A DNA stretch of 64,000 bases from Flectonema sp. DT1601 (taxonomy: Eukaryota; Euglenozoa; Diplonemea; Diplonemida; Diplonemidae): positions 558,001-622,000 of the forward strand of contig OZ025817.1 in assembly GCA_964019425.1 (NCBI GenBank), given 5' to 3'. Below are positions 9,493 through 18,948 of this stretch, piece by piece; position 1 is the stretch's first letter; each line of letters opens with the position of its first letter. A program made the position numbers and the translations under genes. A model generated the notes under the pieces. It was not told the origin of the DNA, ran no database searches, and was given only the letters and a program-made list of their open reading frames with translations.

Positions 9493-10022
9493 GTCGGCAT
9501 CCGATAATGAGTGTGTAACAACTCACCTGCCGAATGAACCGGTCCCGAAAATGGATGATGCTCAAGCGATCCACCCATAGTCGGCCGAGGTCCGGTATTC
9601 AAAAACCGGCCTTGAGTAGGAGTGCGTGATCCATGCCGCGAAGGAATTGGCGTGAGCCTTTCTGGAGCGTGGATGAGTGCAGATCTTGGTTGTAGTAGCG
9701 AATATTCAATGGAGAACATTGAAGGCCGAAGTGGAGAAGGTTTCCGTGTCAACAGCAGTTGGACACGGGTCAGTCGGTCCTAAGGCAAGGTGTAATTGCT
9801 CGCCTCAAAGCCGTCATGGGAGCACTTGTGTTTCTGTGCGGGTTTGCCGAAAGGGAATGCGTGAACATTCCGCAACCTGAATGCAGAGAACTGAAGTGGC
9901 AACACAGTGACGATCCTGTCGACCATGTCCACCGGCCCCGGATGACGTAGTCGTCTCTTTTTGAAGGAATGATTGTCCCTTGAAATGCATCAAGCGGGGA
10001 CAGGGACAATTACCCCCGGAAA
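9485..10022 (+). rRNA. LSU rRNA fragment, central region
   Basis: About 540 nt of clear eukaryotic LSU rRNA on the plus strand: GAGTGTGTAACAACTCACC with CCGAATGAAC, then GCAGATCTTGG.TGTAGTAGC, AACAGCAGTTGGACACGGGT, and CGAAAGGGAATGCG. The order within the piece is the normal one. It corresponds to a region well 5' of the piece at 8938-9070, so the two pieces are in reverse order. The right end fades into unrelated A-rich sequence at about 10025. Whether it is transcribed is unknown. Confidence 0.9.
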
Positions 10023-10518
10023 CGTCAAATCAAAAAAAGGGTTACAAAAGAGAATAATTCGGTAATTCACTTTCCATCACTGTTTGCACCTGAGAAGGAA
10101 ATATGATAAGAGAACAAGGCATTAACTAAACAAGCTGAGATCGACACAAAGAAGTATCTACACTGCAGATGGGTGCAGATTACTTCCACGCAGGGATTGC
10201 GCCAGGCCCGTTTCGATTCGACCAGACACTGGCGGGGGAAGTTTGATACGATATGAAAAGATTTATACGGCCAGACACCGGCGGGGAAGGGGGTGGGGAA
10301 TACCAAATGGGGTTAGGATTCTGATAGAATATGACCCAGTCAAGGGAATAAGAACACTGCAATGCAATCAAATATTCAATTCCAAGTTAAGAGTGTGTGA
10401 GCGAACACACATCTTCTTTTCTGAAAACATCATCAAATAAAAGATAAATTAAATACCTTGAAATAAAACAAAGGGAACAACGCGCACACTAAAAACAACA
10501 CTAATGTGATTTATGTCA
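10023..10518. other. Junction region between LSU rRNA piece and LRR copy B
   Basis: Holds unique sequence 10026-10235, repeat R at 10237-10386 and the conserved 3' flank of copy B. A minus-strand pyrimidine tract ending in CTTCTCAG near 10092 precedes an ATG at 10074, but the frame closes after 11 codons near the rRNA boundary; this may be the stub of another interrupted gene. No complete gene seen. Confidence 0.5.
10237..10386 (+). repeat. Direct repeat R, copy 2
   Basis: Begins GGAAGTTTGATACGA and ends near CAATGCAATCAAATATTC. It differs from the copies at 12531 and 15739 by a small deletion near its left end and a few substitutions. It sits 3' of LRR copy B, and R copy 3 sits 5' of the same gene, so copy B is bracketed by direct repeats. 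Confidence 0.9.
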
Positions 10519-11991
10519 TTACAAATGCCTTATGCTCGTATGCAGTTCGTCTCTGTTAATGGATGAACAACCTTCTAGGAAACAACTTCCAACGGATTCC
10601 ACATTCATGAGAGATAAATCCAAGGAAGTAAGTGATGAACAACCGGCTAAAAAAAAGTCCCCAACAGCTGAAACATTGCTGAGACCTGATAAGTCAACAG
10701 ATGTGAGGGATGAACAATTACCTAGAAAATTGCTTCCAACAGCTGAAACATTGCTGAGGCTTGATAAGTCAACAGATGTGAGGGATGTACAAGAAAAAAG
10801 AAATAGGTCTCCAACAATTGAAACATTGCTGAGACCTGATAAGTTAACAGATGTGAGGGATGAACAATTACCTAGAAAATTGCTTCCAACAGCTGAAACA
10901 TTGCTGAGGCTTGATAAGTCAACGGATGTGAGGGATGTACAAGAAAAAAGAAATAGGTCTCCAACAATTGAAACATTGCTGAGACTTGATAAGACAACAG
11001 ATGTGAGGGATGTACAATTACCTAGAAAATTGCTTCCAACAGCTGAAACATTTCTGAGGCTTGATAAGTTAACAGATGTGAGGGATGAACAATTACCTAG
11101 AAAATAGTATCCAACAATTGAAACATTGCTGAGACCTGATAAGTCAACAGATGTGAGGGATGTACAATTACCTAGAAAATAGTATCCAACAGCTAAAACA
11201 TTGCTGAGGCTTGATAAGTCAACAGATGTGAGGGATGTACAATTACCTAGAAAATTGCTTCCAACAGCTGAAACATTGCTGAGACCTGATAAGTCAACAG
11301 ATGTGAGGGATGTACAAGAAAAAAGAAAATCTATTCCAACAACTGAAACATTGCTGAGACTTGATAAGTCAGCAGATGTGAGGGATGAACAAGAAAAAAG
11401 AAGTTTGTCTCCAACAATTGAAACATTGCTGAGACTCGATAAGTCTACGGATGTCAGTGAATTGCAATCGTTGAGGAAATTATTACCAACACATGTGACG
11501 TATTGAAGACCAGGAAGACTGACCTTTATAACCTTACAAGACGAGTATAAGAAATCATCTGAAACGGTCGTGACTGAGGGTTCAGAGTTGCTGAATGAGA
11601 TGTTCGTAACATCATCCGATAACCACTCACTGTTATTAAACTGAAGACAGCCATCCACAGCGAATGTGGGAGTATCAAGGCAGAAAAACCCGTCCTGATC
11701 CCGTTCTCCTCGTAGGAATGCCTTCGCTCTCTTTGCATCATCTGTGAACCATTCCAATCCAAACAAGCGCACCACCGATGCATCCAACAGCGAGCCGTCC
11801 TCCACTCCGTACGACACCAGTCGACTACCTGCTCGAAGCCGCGATCCTGCGAGAGAAAGCTCAAGAAAGTCACCATCAGTACCCCACTCATCAGCTGCAA
11901 CCTGTAATGCATCCTTCACGAGCGACTCTCCAGTGGCTGTGAAAACAACGTCAGGAAATCCTGTGTCTGGGAACGTAACCGAGAGTTGCAT
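10519..11991 (-). CDS. UBL-LRR family protein, copy B
   Basis: 490 residues, intact. The ubiquitin-like domain (1-78) is identical to copies A, C and D. There are 14 LRR units. Its xxFLxxC cassettes include SNFLGNC (five times), YYFLGNC (twice) and DLFLFSC (twice) in alternating blocks, a sign of recent internal duplication of two-unit blocks. It shares DDAKRAK and other silent variants with copy C over the N-terminal half and 5' flank, but its repeat array differs from C. No export signal or membrane helix. GC content is clearly higher in the N-terminal domain than in neighbouring housekeeping genes, which may point to a different origin or strong selection. Confidence 0.9.
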   Translation of the reverse strand: MQLSVTFPDTGFPDVVFTATGESLVKDALQVAADEWGTDGDFLELSLAGSRLRAGSRLVSYGVEDGSLLDASVVRLFGLEWFTDDAKRAKAFLRGERDQDGFFCLDTPTFAVDGCLQFNNSEWLSDDVTNISFSNSEPSVTTVSDDFLYSSCKVIKVSLPGLQYVTCVGNNFLNDCNSLTSVDLSSLSNVSIVGDKLLFSCSSLTSADLSSLSNVSVVGIDFLFSCTSLTSVDLSGLSNVSAVGSNFLGNCTSLTSVDLSSLSNVLAVGYYFLGNCTSLTSVDLSGLSNVSIVGYYFLGNCSSLTSVNLSSLRNVSAVGSNFLGNCTSLTSVVLSSLSNVSIVGDLFLFSCTSLTSVDLSSLSNVSAVGSNFLGNCSSLTSVNLSGLSNVSIVGDLFLFSCTSLTSVDLSSLSNVSAVGSNFLGNCSSLTSVDLSGLSNVSAVGDFFLAGCSSLTSLDLSLMNVESVGSCFLEGCSSINRDELHTSIRHL

Positions 11992-12530
11992 TTTACCTCA
12001 CTTGAGTAACCTACGAAATGTGATGATGAATGGCTTGGAGTATGATGAGATTAACACCACTGGGGGTTCTGATAATGTCATCCCCGCTGTTAAGTAAAAA
12101 GTGATAATTAAGTTTCGCTTTAAAAGAAGAAACAGACAAATCAAAAACAAACAGCGGCAACAGAAGCAGAATAATGCCCATCAGAAAACCCTTACAACGA
12201 TTGTGGCAAACAATTCCCTGAAGCAGCCACGGCATTGTTGGCACGTATGTCTCTTGCTCTGGAGTATCCTCAGACTGGGACGTCTATCGAATTATTGCAA
12301 CAAACACCGGTCATGAAACATTTCATTACTTTACTTGAAAAGATCGAAGACACGAATACGAATAACACGCGGACCGATGAGAGTATTGTAAAGTCGGAAA
12401 TAATTACACCAACTGCAGAAGACTTGCTATTCTGGAAGATATGTCAGCAATGAAGTCTGATATTTCTGTATTCGTAACAAATATAAATCAATTATTCACT
12501 CAACACAATACAACAACCAGTGCTAATTTC
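11992..12530 (+). other. Conserved 5' flank of the LRR unit with decayed plus-strand coding remnant
   Basis: This ~540-bp block recurs almost unchanged 5' of copies C (15200-15738) and D (20494-21032), and as a short part 5' of copy A (1879-2035). The plus strand has two short open stretches, at 12235-12453 and 12441 onward, in different frames, with protein-like composition. I do not recognise a family. It may be the fossil of a gene or element carried along with the LRR gene. It also contains the region that must hold the LRR gene's 5' splice acceptor. Confidence 0.5.
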
Positions 12531-12682
12531 GGAAGTTTGATACGACGATACGAAAAGATTTATACGGCCAGACACCGGCGGGGAAGGGGGTGGGGAATAC
12601 CAAATGGGGTTAGGATTCTGATAGAATATGACCCAGTCAAGGGAATAAGAACACTGCAATGCAATCAAATATTTAATTCTAA
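12531..12682 (+). repeat. Direct repeat R, copy 3
   Basis: About 150 bp, GGAAGTTTGATACGACGATA to CAAATATTTAATTC, nearly identical to the copy at 15739-15890. It lies between LRR copies B and C and could have served as a recombination site for the duplication. Confidence 0.9.
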
Positions 12683-12893
12683 TTAGTTAGTTATAGTTAG
12701 AATATGAGTTTATTATAAAAAAGTACACTAAAAATAAAATATAAAAAAGAAAAATTATAAAAACACATTGTTCTGCTGTTCCATAATACACTGTGGAATA
12801 CGTAGCTTCAGGCCTTAATCTTATACTACTTGTCCCTCTTAGGCCTTCATCAGTAAGTTCTAGGGACTTCATTCCAGTTAAATAATAAATCGT
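12683..12893. other. Repeat-unit tail with empty transposon site
   Basis: This stretch is duplicated at 15891-15949 plus 17369-17519. At 12740-12741 the TA is intact, whereas the duplicate carries the 1417-bp inverted-repeat element at exactly this TA. It therefore serves as a natural pre-insertion allele. The minus strand is open for about 40 codons (KSLELTDEGLRGTSS...), of unknown meaning. Confidence 0.85.
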
Positions 12894-13005
12894 TTATAGT
12901 TTCAGCGTTATCGTTTATAGTTTCAGCGACGCAACTAGAGAAAAGGAAAAGGGAGAAAAACACGGAGGGCAAAACGGAGAACGGAATTGTGAACTGTGAT
13001 CTATC

Positions 13006-13471
13006 GGGTCTAGTTTAGTTTAGTTAGCAAAATACAAACTGATGACTACGAGGGGTCTGTGTAGCCCCCATCAGTAAGGACCCAATCGCGAAGATTGTAG
13101 TTTCATAGTATTGGCTGGAAGTGATCGACTTCCAGCCTCCACCTTGCCCAGAGGCTAACAGGTTGTAAACAAGAAAAGAAAATAAAAGAGAAATGATCTG
13201 GGAGTGGGGGGAAGGTGAAAAAAATAAAAAATCTTCTTTCTTTCATATACATCTTTCTTTATAATACGACTACATGTGCTATATGCCCACACTCCACGAA
13301 AGAAAATAGAAACCCCCGGAACAGTACCGAGGATCGTTCACCCCCAGTTGTCCAAAGCATTATAAGTGTACTGTGGGCTTACCGAAAAGCTTTAGAAATG
13401 TACCACAAAAGATTTGGCCAGCACATAGCCATATCACTCAGCAAGAAATGAAAACCAAAAGGATCAGGGTC
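13006..13471. repeat. 456-bp insertion or deletion flanked by GGGTC
   Basis: Between copies B and C the sequence TATCGGGTC is followed by 456 bp and then GGGTCAATCATATT. In front of copy D the same flanks are joined directly as TATCGGGTCAATCATATT (about 18752-18770). It is thus an insertion with a 5-bp target duplication here, or a microhomology-mediated deletion in D. The segment contains a perfect hairpin GGCTGGAAGT/ACTTCCAGCC (13111-13136). I see no coding capacity or terminal inverted repeats. Confidence 0.75.
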
Positions 13472-13651
13472 AATCATATTTCCTACCATTGGATGCAAAA
13501 AAAAAAAAAAAAAAACTTGTCAAGAGTGTGTGAGCGAACACACATCTACTTTTCTGAAAACATCATCAAATAAAAGATAAATTAAATACCTTGAAATAAA
13601 ATAAAGGGAACAACGCGCACACTAAAAACAACACTAATGTGATTTATGTCA

Positions 13652-15199
13652 TTACAAATGCCTTATGCTCGTATGCAGTTCGTCTCTGTTAATGGATGAA
13701 CAACCTTCTAGGAAACAACTTCCAACGGATTCCACATTCATGAGAGATAAATCCAAGGAAGTAAGTGATGAACAATTATGTAAAAAACTGTCTCCAACAG
13801 CTGAAACATTGCTGAGACCTGATAAGTCAACAGATGTGAGGGATGAACAATGCTTTAGAAAATTGCTTCCAACAGCTGAAACATTGCTGAGGCTTGATAA
13901 GTTAACAGATGTGAGGGATGAACAAAAATATAGAAAACCGTCTCCAACAATTGAAACATTGCTGAGACCTGATAAGTCAACAGATGTGAGGGATGAACAA
14001 CCAAAAAGAAAATCGTGTCTAACAGCTGAAACATTGCTGAGGCTTGATAAGTTAACAGATGTGAGGGATGAACAAGAATATAGAAAACCTTCTCCAACAA
14101 TTGAAACATTGCTGAGACCTGATAATTCAACAGATGTGAGGGATGAACAACCAAGAAGAAAATTGTCTCCAACAGCTGAAACATTGCTGAGACCTGATAA
14201 GTCAACAGATGTGAGGGATGAACAATGCTTTAGAAAATTGCTTCCAACAGCTGAAACATTGTTGAGGCTTGATAAGTTAACAGATGTGAGGGATGAACAA
14301 GAATATAGAAAACCGTCTCCAACAATTGAAACATTGCTGAGACCTGATAAGTCAACAGATGTGAGGGATGAACAAGAAAAAAGAAAATAGTTTCCAACAA
14401 CTGAAACATTGCTGAGACTTGATAAGTCAACAGATGTGAGGGATGAACAATTATCTAGAAAACTGTCTCCAATAGCTGAAACATTGCTGAGACCTGATAA
14501 GTCAACAGATGTGAGGGATGAACAAGAAAAAAGAAATTCTATTCCAACAACTGAAACATTGCTGAGGCTTGATAAGTCAGCAGATGTGAGGGATGAACAA
14601 TAAAAAAGAAATTTGTCTCCAACAATTGAAACATTGCTGAGACTCGATAAGTCTACGGATGTCAGTGAATTGCAATCGTTGAGGAAATTATTACCAACAC
14701 ATGTGACGTATTGAAGACCAGGAAGACTGACCTTTATAACCTTACAAGACGAGTATAAGAAATCATCTGAAACGGTCGTGACTGAGGGTTCAGAGTTGCT
14801 GAATGAGATGTTCGTAACATCATCCGATAACCACTCACTGTTATTAAACTGAAGACAGCCATCCACAGCGAATGTGGGAGTATCAAGGCAGAAAAACCCG
14901 TCCTGATCCCGTTCTCCTCGTAGGAATGCCTTCGCTCTCTTTGCATCATCTGTGAACCATTCCAATCCAAACAAGCGCACCACCGATGCATCCAACAGCG
15001 AGCCGTCCTCCACTCCGTACGACACCAGTCGACTACCTGCTCGAAGCCGCGATCCTGCGAGAGAAAGCTCAAGAAAGTCACCATCAGTACCCCACTCATC
15101 AGCTGCAACCTGTAATGCATCCTTCACGAGCGACTCTCCAGTGGCTGTGAAAACAACGTCAGGAAATCCTGTGTCTGGGAACGTAACCGAGAGTTGCAT
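13652..15199 (-). CDS. UBL-LRR family protein, copy C
   Basis: 515 residues with 15 LRR units, the largest member. The N-terminal ubiquitin-like domain and linker are essentially those of copy B, whereas the last repeats (SNFLKHC, DSFLHNC, SCFLEGC) match copy D. Internal blocks of two to three units recur (DGFLYSC-SNFLKHC; EGFLYSC-HDFLFGC), again at the DNA level. The conserved framework positions of each 25-residue unit are nearly invariant; differences concentrate at the two residues after VG and the two after FL. No signal peptide or membrane helix. The same 5' flank as copy B lies at 15200-15738. Confidence 0.9.
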   Translation of the reverse strand: MQLSVTFPDTGFPDVVFTATGESLVKDALQVAADEWGTDGDFLELSLAGSRLRAGSRLVSYGVEDGSLLDASVVRLFGLEWFTDDAKRAKAFLRGERDQDGFFCLDTPTFAVDGCLQFNNSEWLSDDVTNISFSNSEPSVTTVSDDFLYSSCKVIKVSLPGLQYVTCVGNNFLNDCNSLTSVDLSSLSNVSIVGDKFLFYCSSLTSADLSSLSNVSVVGIEFLFSCSSLTSVDLSGLSNVSAIGDSFLDNCSSLTSVDLSSLSNVSVVGNYFLFSCSSLTSVDLSGLSNVSIVGDGFLYSCSSLTSVNLSSLNNVSAVGSNFLKHCSSLTSVDLSGLSNVSAVGDNFLLGCSSLTSVELSGLSNVSIVGEGFLYSCSSLTSVNLSSLSNVSAVRHDFLFGCSSLTSVDLSGLSNVSIVGDGFLYFCSSLTSVNLSSLSNVSAVGSNFLKHCSSLTSVDLSGLSNVSAVGDSFLHNCSSLTSLDLSLMNVESVGSCFLEGCSSINRDELHTSIRHL

Positions 15200-15738
15200 T
15201 TTACCTCACTTGAGTAACCTACGAAATGTGATGATGAATGGCTTGGAGTATGATGAGATTAACACCACTGGGGGTTCTGATAATGTCATCCCCGCTGTTA
15301 AGTAAAAAGTGATAATTAAGTTTCGCTTTAAAAGAAGAAACAGACAAATCAAAAACAAACAGCGGCAACAGAAGCAGAATAATGCCCATCAGAAAACCCT
15401 TACAACGATTGTGGCAAACAATTCCCTGAAGCAGCCACGGCATTGTTGGCACGTATGTCTCTTGCTCTGGAGTATCCTCAGACTGGGACGTCTATCGAAT
15501 TATTGCAACAAACACCGGTCATGAAACATTTCATTACTTTACTTGAAAAGATCGAAGACACGAATACGAATAACACGCGGACCGATGAGAGTATTGTAAA
15601 GTCGGAAATAATTACACCAACTGCAGAAGACTTGCTATTCTGGAAGATATGTCAGCAATGAAGTCTGATATTTCTGTATTCGTAACAAATATAAATCAAT
15701 TATTCACTCAACACAATACAACAACCAGTGCTAATTTC

Positions 15739-15890
15739 GGAAGTTTGATACGACGATACGAAAAGATTTATACGGCCAGACACCGGCGGGGAAGGGGGTG
15801 GGGAATACCAAATGGGGTTAGGATTCTGATAGAATATGACCCAGTCAAGGGAATAAGAACACTGCAATGCAATCAAATATTTAATTCTAA
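15739..15890 (+). repeat. Direct repeat R, copy 4
   Basis: Nearly identical to the copy at 12531-12682. It lies 5' of LRR copy C. The adjoining tail is interrupted by the transposon at 15950. Confidence 0.9.
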
Positions 15891-15949
15891 TTAGTTAGTT
15901 ATAGTTAGAATATGAGTTTATTATAAAAAAGTACACTAAAAATAAAATA

Positions 15950-17366
15950 TGAGAGGATGCCAAAAGTAGGGTACCATTTTGTACCACGGGTAACTGCCGG
16001 CCTCTAAATCTTGGTCTGAGCACTTTTTTGGCCCACTCTGTATATTAGAAAACTCAATTCCGGGTCTGGGATACAACTTTACTTGTCACCAGTTCAAAAA
16101 TTCTGCAATTTTTAGGGGAAATTGACTGTATTACTGTGTTATGCAGTACACACACAGGGGGCAGGTTTACTTCACATATCAGACCTCTGTAATTAGATGC
16201 ATTGTTCTCCGTGGCTGTCGAACTCCATATCCTGGGCAAGCAGACCCATCCCCATCCGATGAATTTAGAAACTGCATGACAAAATTAATACGTAAGTTTT
16301 GGCACAAGCAGCGAAGCTAAGAGGACTGATGGACTGATATTGATCATTCGTGTGCATTCTGCACCTACACTAACTTACTAATAATGTTGTACACACTTAC
16401 GTTTTTTAAGGGGTTACACTGCTACTTGAATCAGAGCTTTCGGGTTCAGAACGACGGTCTGGACAATTTCGGAGACAGTAAGAACACAGTAAGAGAGCTG
16501 CACTGGCTGCATTGGCGCTTCTTTCTAACAGGCTTCTCGGGGGCACTTTTCCGTTTGCAGGCTCGTTGTTGGATGGTGTGCTCCCTGTCTAACCTTTCAA
16601 AGAAGGCTTCTTTTCTTGCTCGTTTATTCTTCAGGGAATCGATATGCTGACTGTGCTCTATCTCTGCAAACTTGTTGTTGTCCGCGGTTGTGTCAAGGGG
16701 TGTAGATCCAATAGTGCTCTTCTCAGCTCTAGTAAGGGGAAGCTTATCTGATATTTTGGGCTTGTGGTTCAGTAGCAAAGTAGCCTTACCTCCGTCAAGT
16801 GCAAATTGCTGGTTTTCGTCAGAGAAAGCTGTGATATATATCTGACCTGAAGTATCCTTTCGGTAGGTGGGGATGCTGGTTACGGCTGGGATGCGGAGGT
16901 TCTGCACACTCACTTCTTGCTCTTCAAAGAAGAGGAATACAAGTGTTGTGTCGCTGAGCGTTCGGAGTACGCCTGCCACCTCGGTGAGGGTACGCACCGG
17001 TGCCCACTCTCGATGAGGTCTGAATGACATTTGATATGCTGCCGAAATGCCTGTCACAGTGGCTCTCGTTCTAGAGTATCCTTAATTGTCATTGTTATTT
17101 GTGAAGCTGTGATTCAAGCGAGTGACACTCTCCTACTACTACCTTACAAATTGGTCTCAACTGTGCACAAGCATCTTACAGTGTAATACAGTCAATTTCC
17201 CCTAAAAATTGCAGAATTTTTGAACTGGTGACAAGTAAAGTTGTATCCCAGACCCGGAATTGAGTTTTCTAATATACAGAGTGGGCCAAAAAAGTGCTCA
17301 GACCAAGATTTAGAGGTCGGCAGTTACCCGTGGTACAAAATAGGCCCTACTTTTGGCACGTCCTCA
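15950..17366. mobile_element. TA-inserting DNA transposon with 185-bp inverted repeats and a passenger ORF
   Basis: The ends are long inverted repeats, 15950-16134 and 17183-17366, starting TGAG and sharing GCCAAAAGTAGGG and CAAGATTTAGAGG-type blocks with few mismatches. TA is duplicated at both ends (15948-15949 and 17367-17368). The duplicate unit at 12740-12741 shows the empty site. TA duplication and inverted ends point to the Tc1/mariner superfamily or a relative. The 1417-bp body has no recognisable transposase; it carries one unrelated-looking minus-strand ORF. I infer a non-autonomous element. It inserted after the B/C duplication, so it is young relative to that event. Confidence 0.9.
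16446..17030 (-). CDS. Passenger protein of the inverted-repeat element, unknown function
   Basis: 194 residues from the ATG at 17030 (MSFRPHREW). The N-terminal half (about 1-110) has beta-rich composition (TLVFLFFEEQEVSVQNL, GQIYITAFSDENQQFALDGG). Residues about 125-180 are strongly basic and helical, with a bipartite nuclear-signal-like KRKSAPEKPVRKKRQ. I see no DDE catalytic pattern, helix-turn-helix or zinc finger of the kind expected in mariner transposases. It may be a captured host gene, a DNA-binding accessory protein or a single exon of a longer gene. GC content is higher than in flanking DNA, as in the element as a whole. Confidence 0.55.
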   Translation of the reverse strand: MSFRPHREWAPVRTLTEVAGVLRTLSDTTLVFLFFEEQEVSVQNLRIPAVTSIPTYRKDTSGQIYITAFSDENQQFALDGGKATLLLNHKPKISDKLPLTRAEKSTIGSTPLDTTADNNKFAEIEHSQHIDSLKNKRARKEAFFERLDREHTIQQRACKRKSAPEKPVRKKRQCSQCSSLTVFLLSPKLSRPSF

Positions 17367-17519
17367 TATAAAAAAGAAAAATTATAAAAACACATTGTTC
17401 TGCTGTTCCATAATACACTGTGGAATACGTAGCTTCAGGCCTTAATCTTATACTACTTGTCCCTCTTAGGCCTTCATCAGTAAGTTCTAGGGACTTCATT
17501 CCAGTTAAATAATAAATCG

Positions 17520-17921
17520 GATCCATCAATTGGTCTATTTCAAAAGAACTGATTTCTTAATGTCCATCGGACCTCGCCAGGACTGGCTAGCATATATTTG
17601 CTTATAGTTACTTAGTTATATAATCCAACGTTACTGTATATTATGAGTGCTCTAGGGAGGGTAACTCACAGTAACAGAGGACCCAATCCGTAGCCATATC
17701 CGAAGATTTCGGATGGATTGTTGAAGTAGCATCGACTGAAAAATTTATGAATACCAATCTCCAGCTTTCCGCCTCGCCTAGCTTATTAAACTATCGAACT
17801 AAAATAAAAAATAATTAAAAAAAAATAAAAATAAGTAAATAAAAATCAACAAAATTAAAACGGGGTATAACAATTACACTGATAATATACTAAAGCACTC
17901 GTAGAGCATTAAAAATTAACG
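17520..17921. other. Unique spacer between copies C and D
   Basis: No gene seen. It begins where the duplicated unit ends (AATAAATCG). A stretch near 17680 (AGGACCCAATCCG... with GATTTCGGATGGATTG) weakly resembles the segment near 13080 inside the 456-bp indel, hinting at a related short repeat. Confidence 0.45.
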
Positions 17922-18404
17922 CTAGGTTGGCAGCAGCCATTTTTTTGAATCGAACCACACTGGATCGATCCGCGTAAATTTAGAAGACCTAATCTTCTCC
18001 AGGAATGAATTAAAATGTTGGTTTTTATTTTTATCCGAATTCAAGAAACAGTATAATTCCAAGTCCCACAAATGGTCGTAGACTTTTTTAATTTCATTTG
18101 CGTTATAAACTTCTGAGATCAGTTTTCTGACTACCTCCTTACACTTTGAATCAAGTGTGGAAATAGTGGAATGAACGGACAAATATTTTGACAAGGCGTT
18201 GTCGAGGGACCAGGTTTTCTCGATCTTTCCATTCCAGATCTGGGATTAATATTTATCATTGAGTAGTACCAAGGAAATCTTGCAAAGAGACGTTCATCGC
18301 TTTTTAGCAGCACTTACCATGTTTAAAAGTATATCCCTATGCCTAATTTTACAGATCGCACCCTCCCCGATTCCAAAAAATAAAAAATCGAGCAAAAGTA
18401 ACAT
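17922..18404 (-). CDS. Small two-exon gene, unknown function
   Basis: Exons 18404-18318 and 18239-17922 join across a 78-nt intron (ATG|GTAAGTGC...CCCAG|ATC) in phase 0 to give 134 residues. Exon 1 encodes MLLLLDFLFFGIGEGAICK, a hydrophobic start; exon 2 encodes a helical, Lys/Asp-rich protein (EVVRKLISEVYNANEIKKVY...). The in-phase junction with a strong GTAAGT donor is the main support. It lies in the unique spacer between LRR copies C and D, and no counterpart exists between B and C. No family recognised. It could be the remnant of an element or a captured gene fragment. Confidence 0.4.
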
Positions 18405-18948
18405 ATTGTGTAACCTTGCTCAGGCGGTGAGAAAATGCTGTTTTTTGATCGCAAAAAAAAAGAATGACTGATATATAATTGAGCCTTTGATCTTGTTCGG
18501 TAATTCCCGAGGTGTAGTATAATGGGGTTAAAGAATCACTTGCATAGGGATTGGCGCTTCTAGTCGGAAATCAGAAAGCCCCTTTACGAACACACACAAA
18601 ACGTTTTTGCTTTTTCGCAGTCGCTGAGACCGATTTAACTTAAAAGTAAGAAGCTGGTTTGGATTAGTTTCAGCGACGCAACTAGAGAAAAGGAAAAGGG
18701 AGAAAAACACGGAGGGCAAAACGGAGAACGGAATTGTGAACTGTGATCTATCGGGTCAATCATATTTCCTACCATACAAAAGAGTGTGGATGCAAAAAAA
18801 AAAAAAAAAAAACTTGTCAAGAGTGTGTGAGCGAACACACATCTACTTTTCTGAAAACATCATCAAATAAAAGATAAATTAAATACCTTGAAATAAAATA
18901 AAGGGAACAACGCGCACACTAAAAACAACACTAATGTGATTTATGTCA
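18405..18948. other. Spacer and 3' flank of LRR copy D
   Basis: From about 18664 the block TTTCAGCGACGCAACTAG...ATCTATCGGGTC is the same as 12918-13010, then the LRR 3' flank continues as in copies B and C. Left of it is unique sequence. No gene seen. Confidence 0.5.

Noticed and set aside
12235-12686. Plus-strand short ORFs in the 5' flank of LRR units as a real gene
   Set aside because: Short, in different frames, and carried passively in each duplicated unit. Recorded only as a remnant of unknown origin.
13078-13136. Hairpin in the 456-bp segment as a terminator or CRISPR-like element
   Set aside because: Single copy, eukaryotic context, no spaced array; kept only as a detail of the indel.
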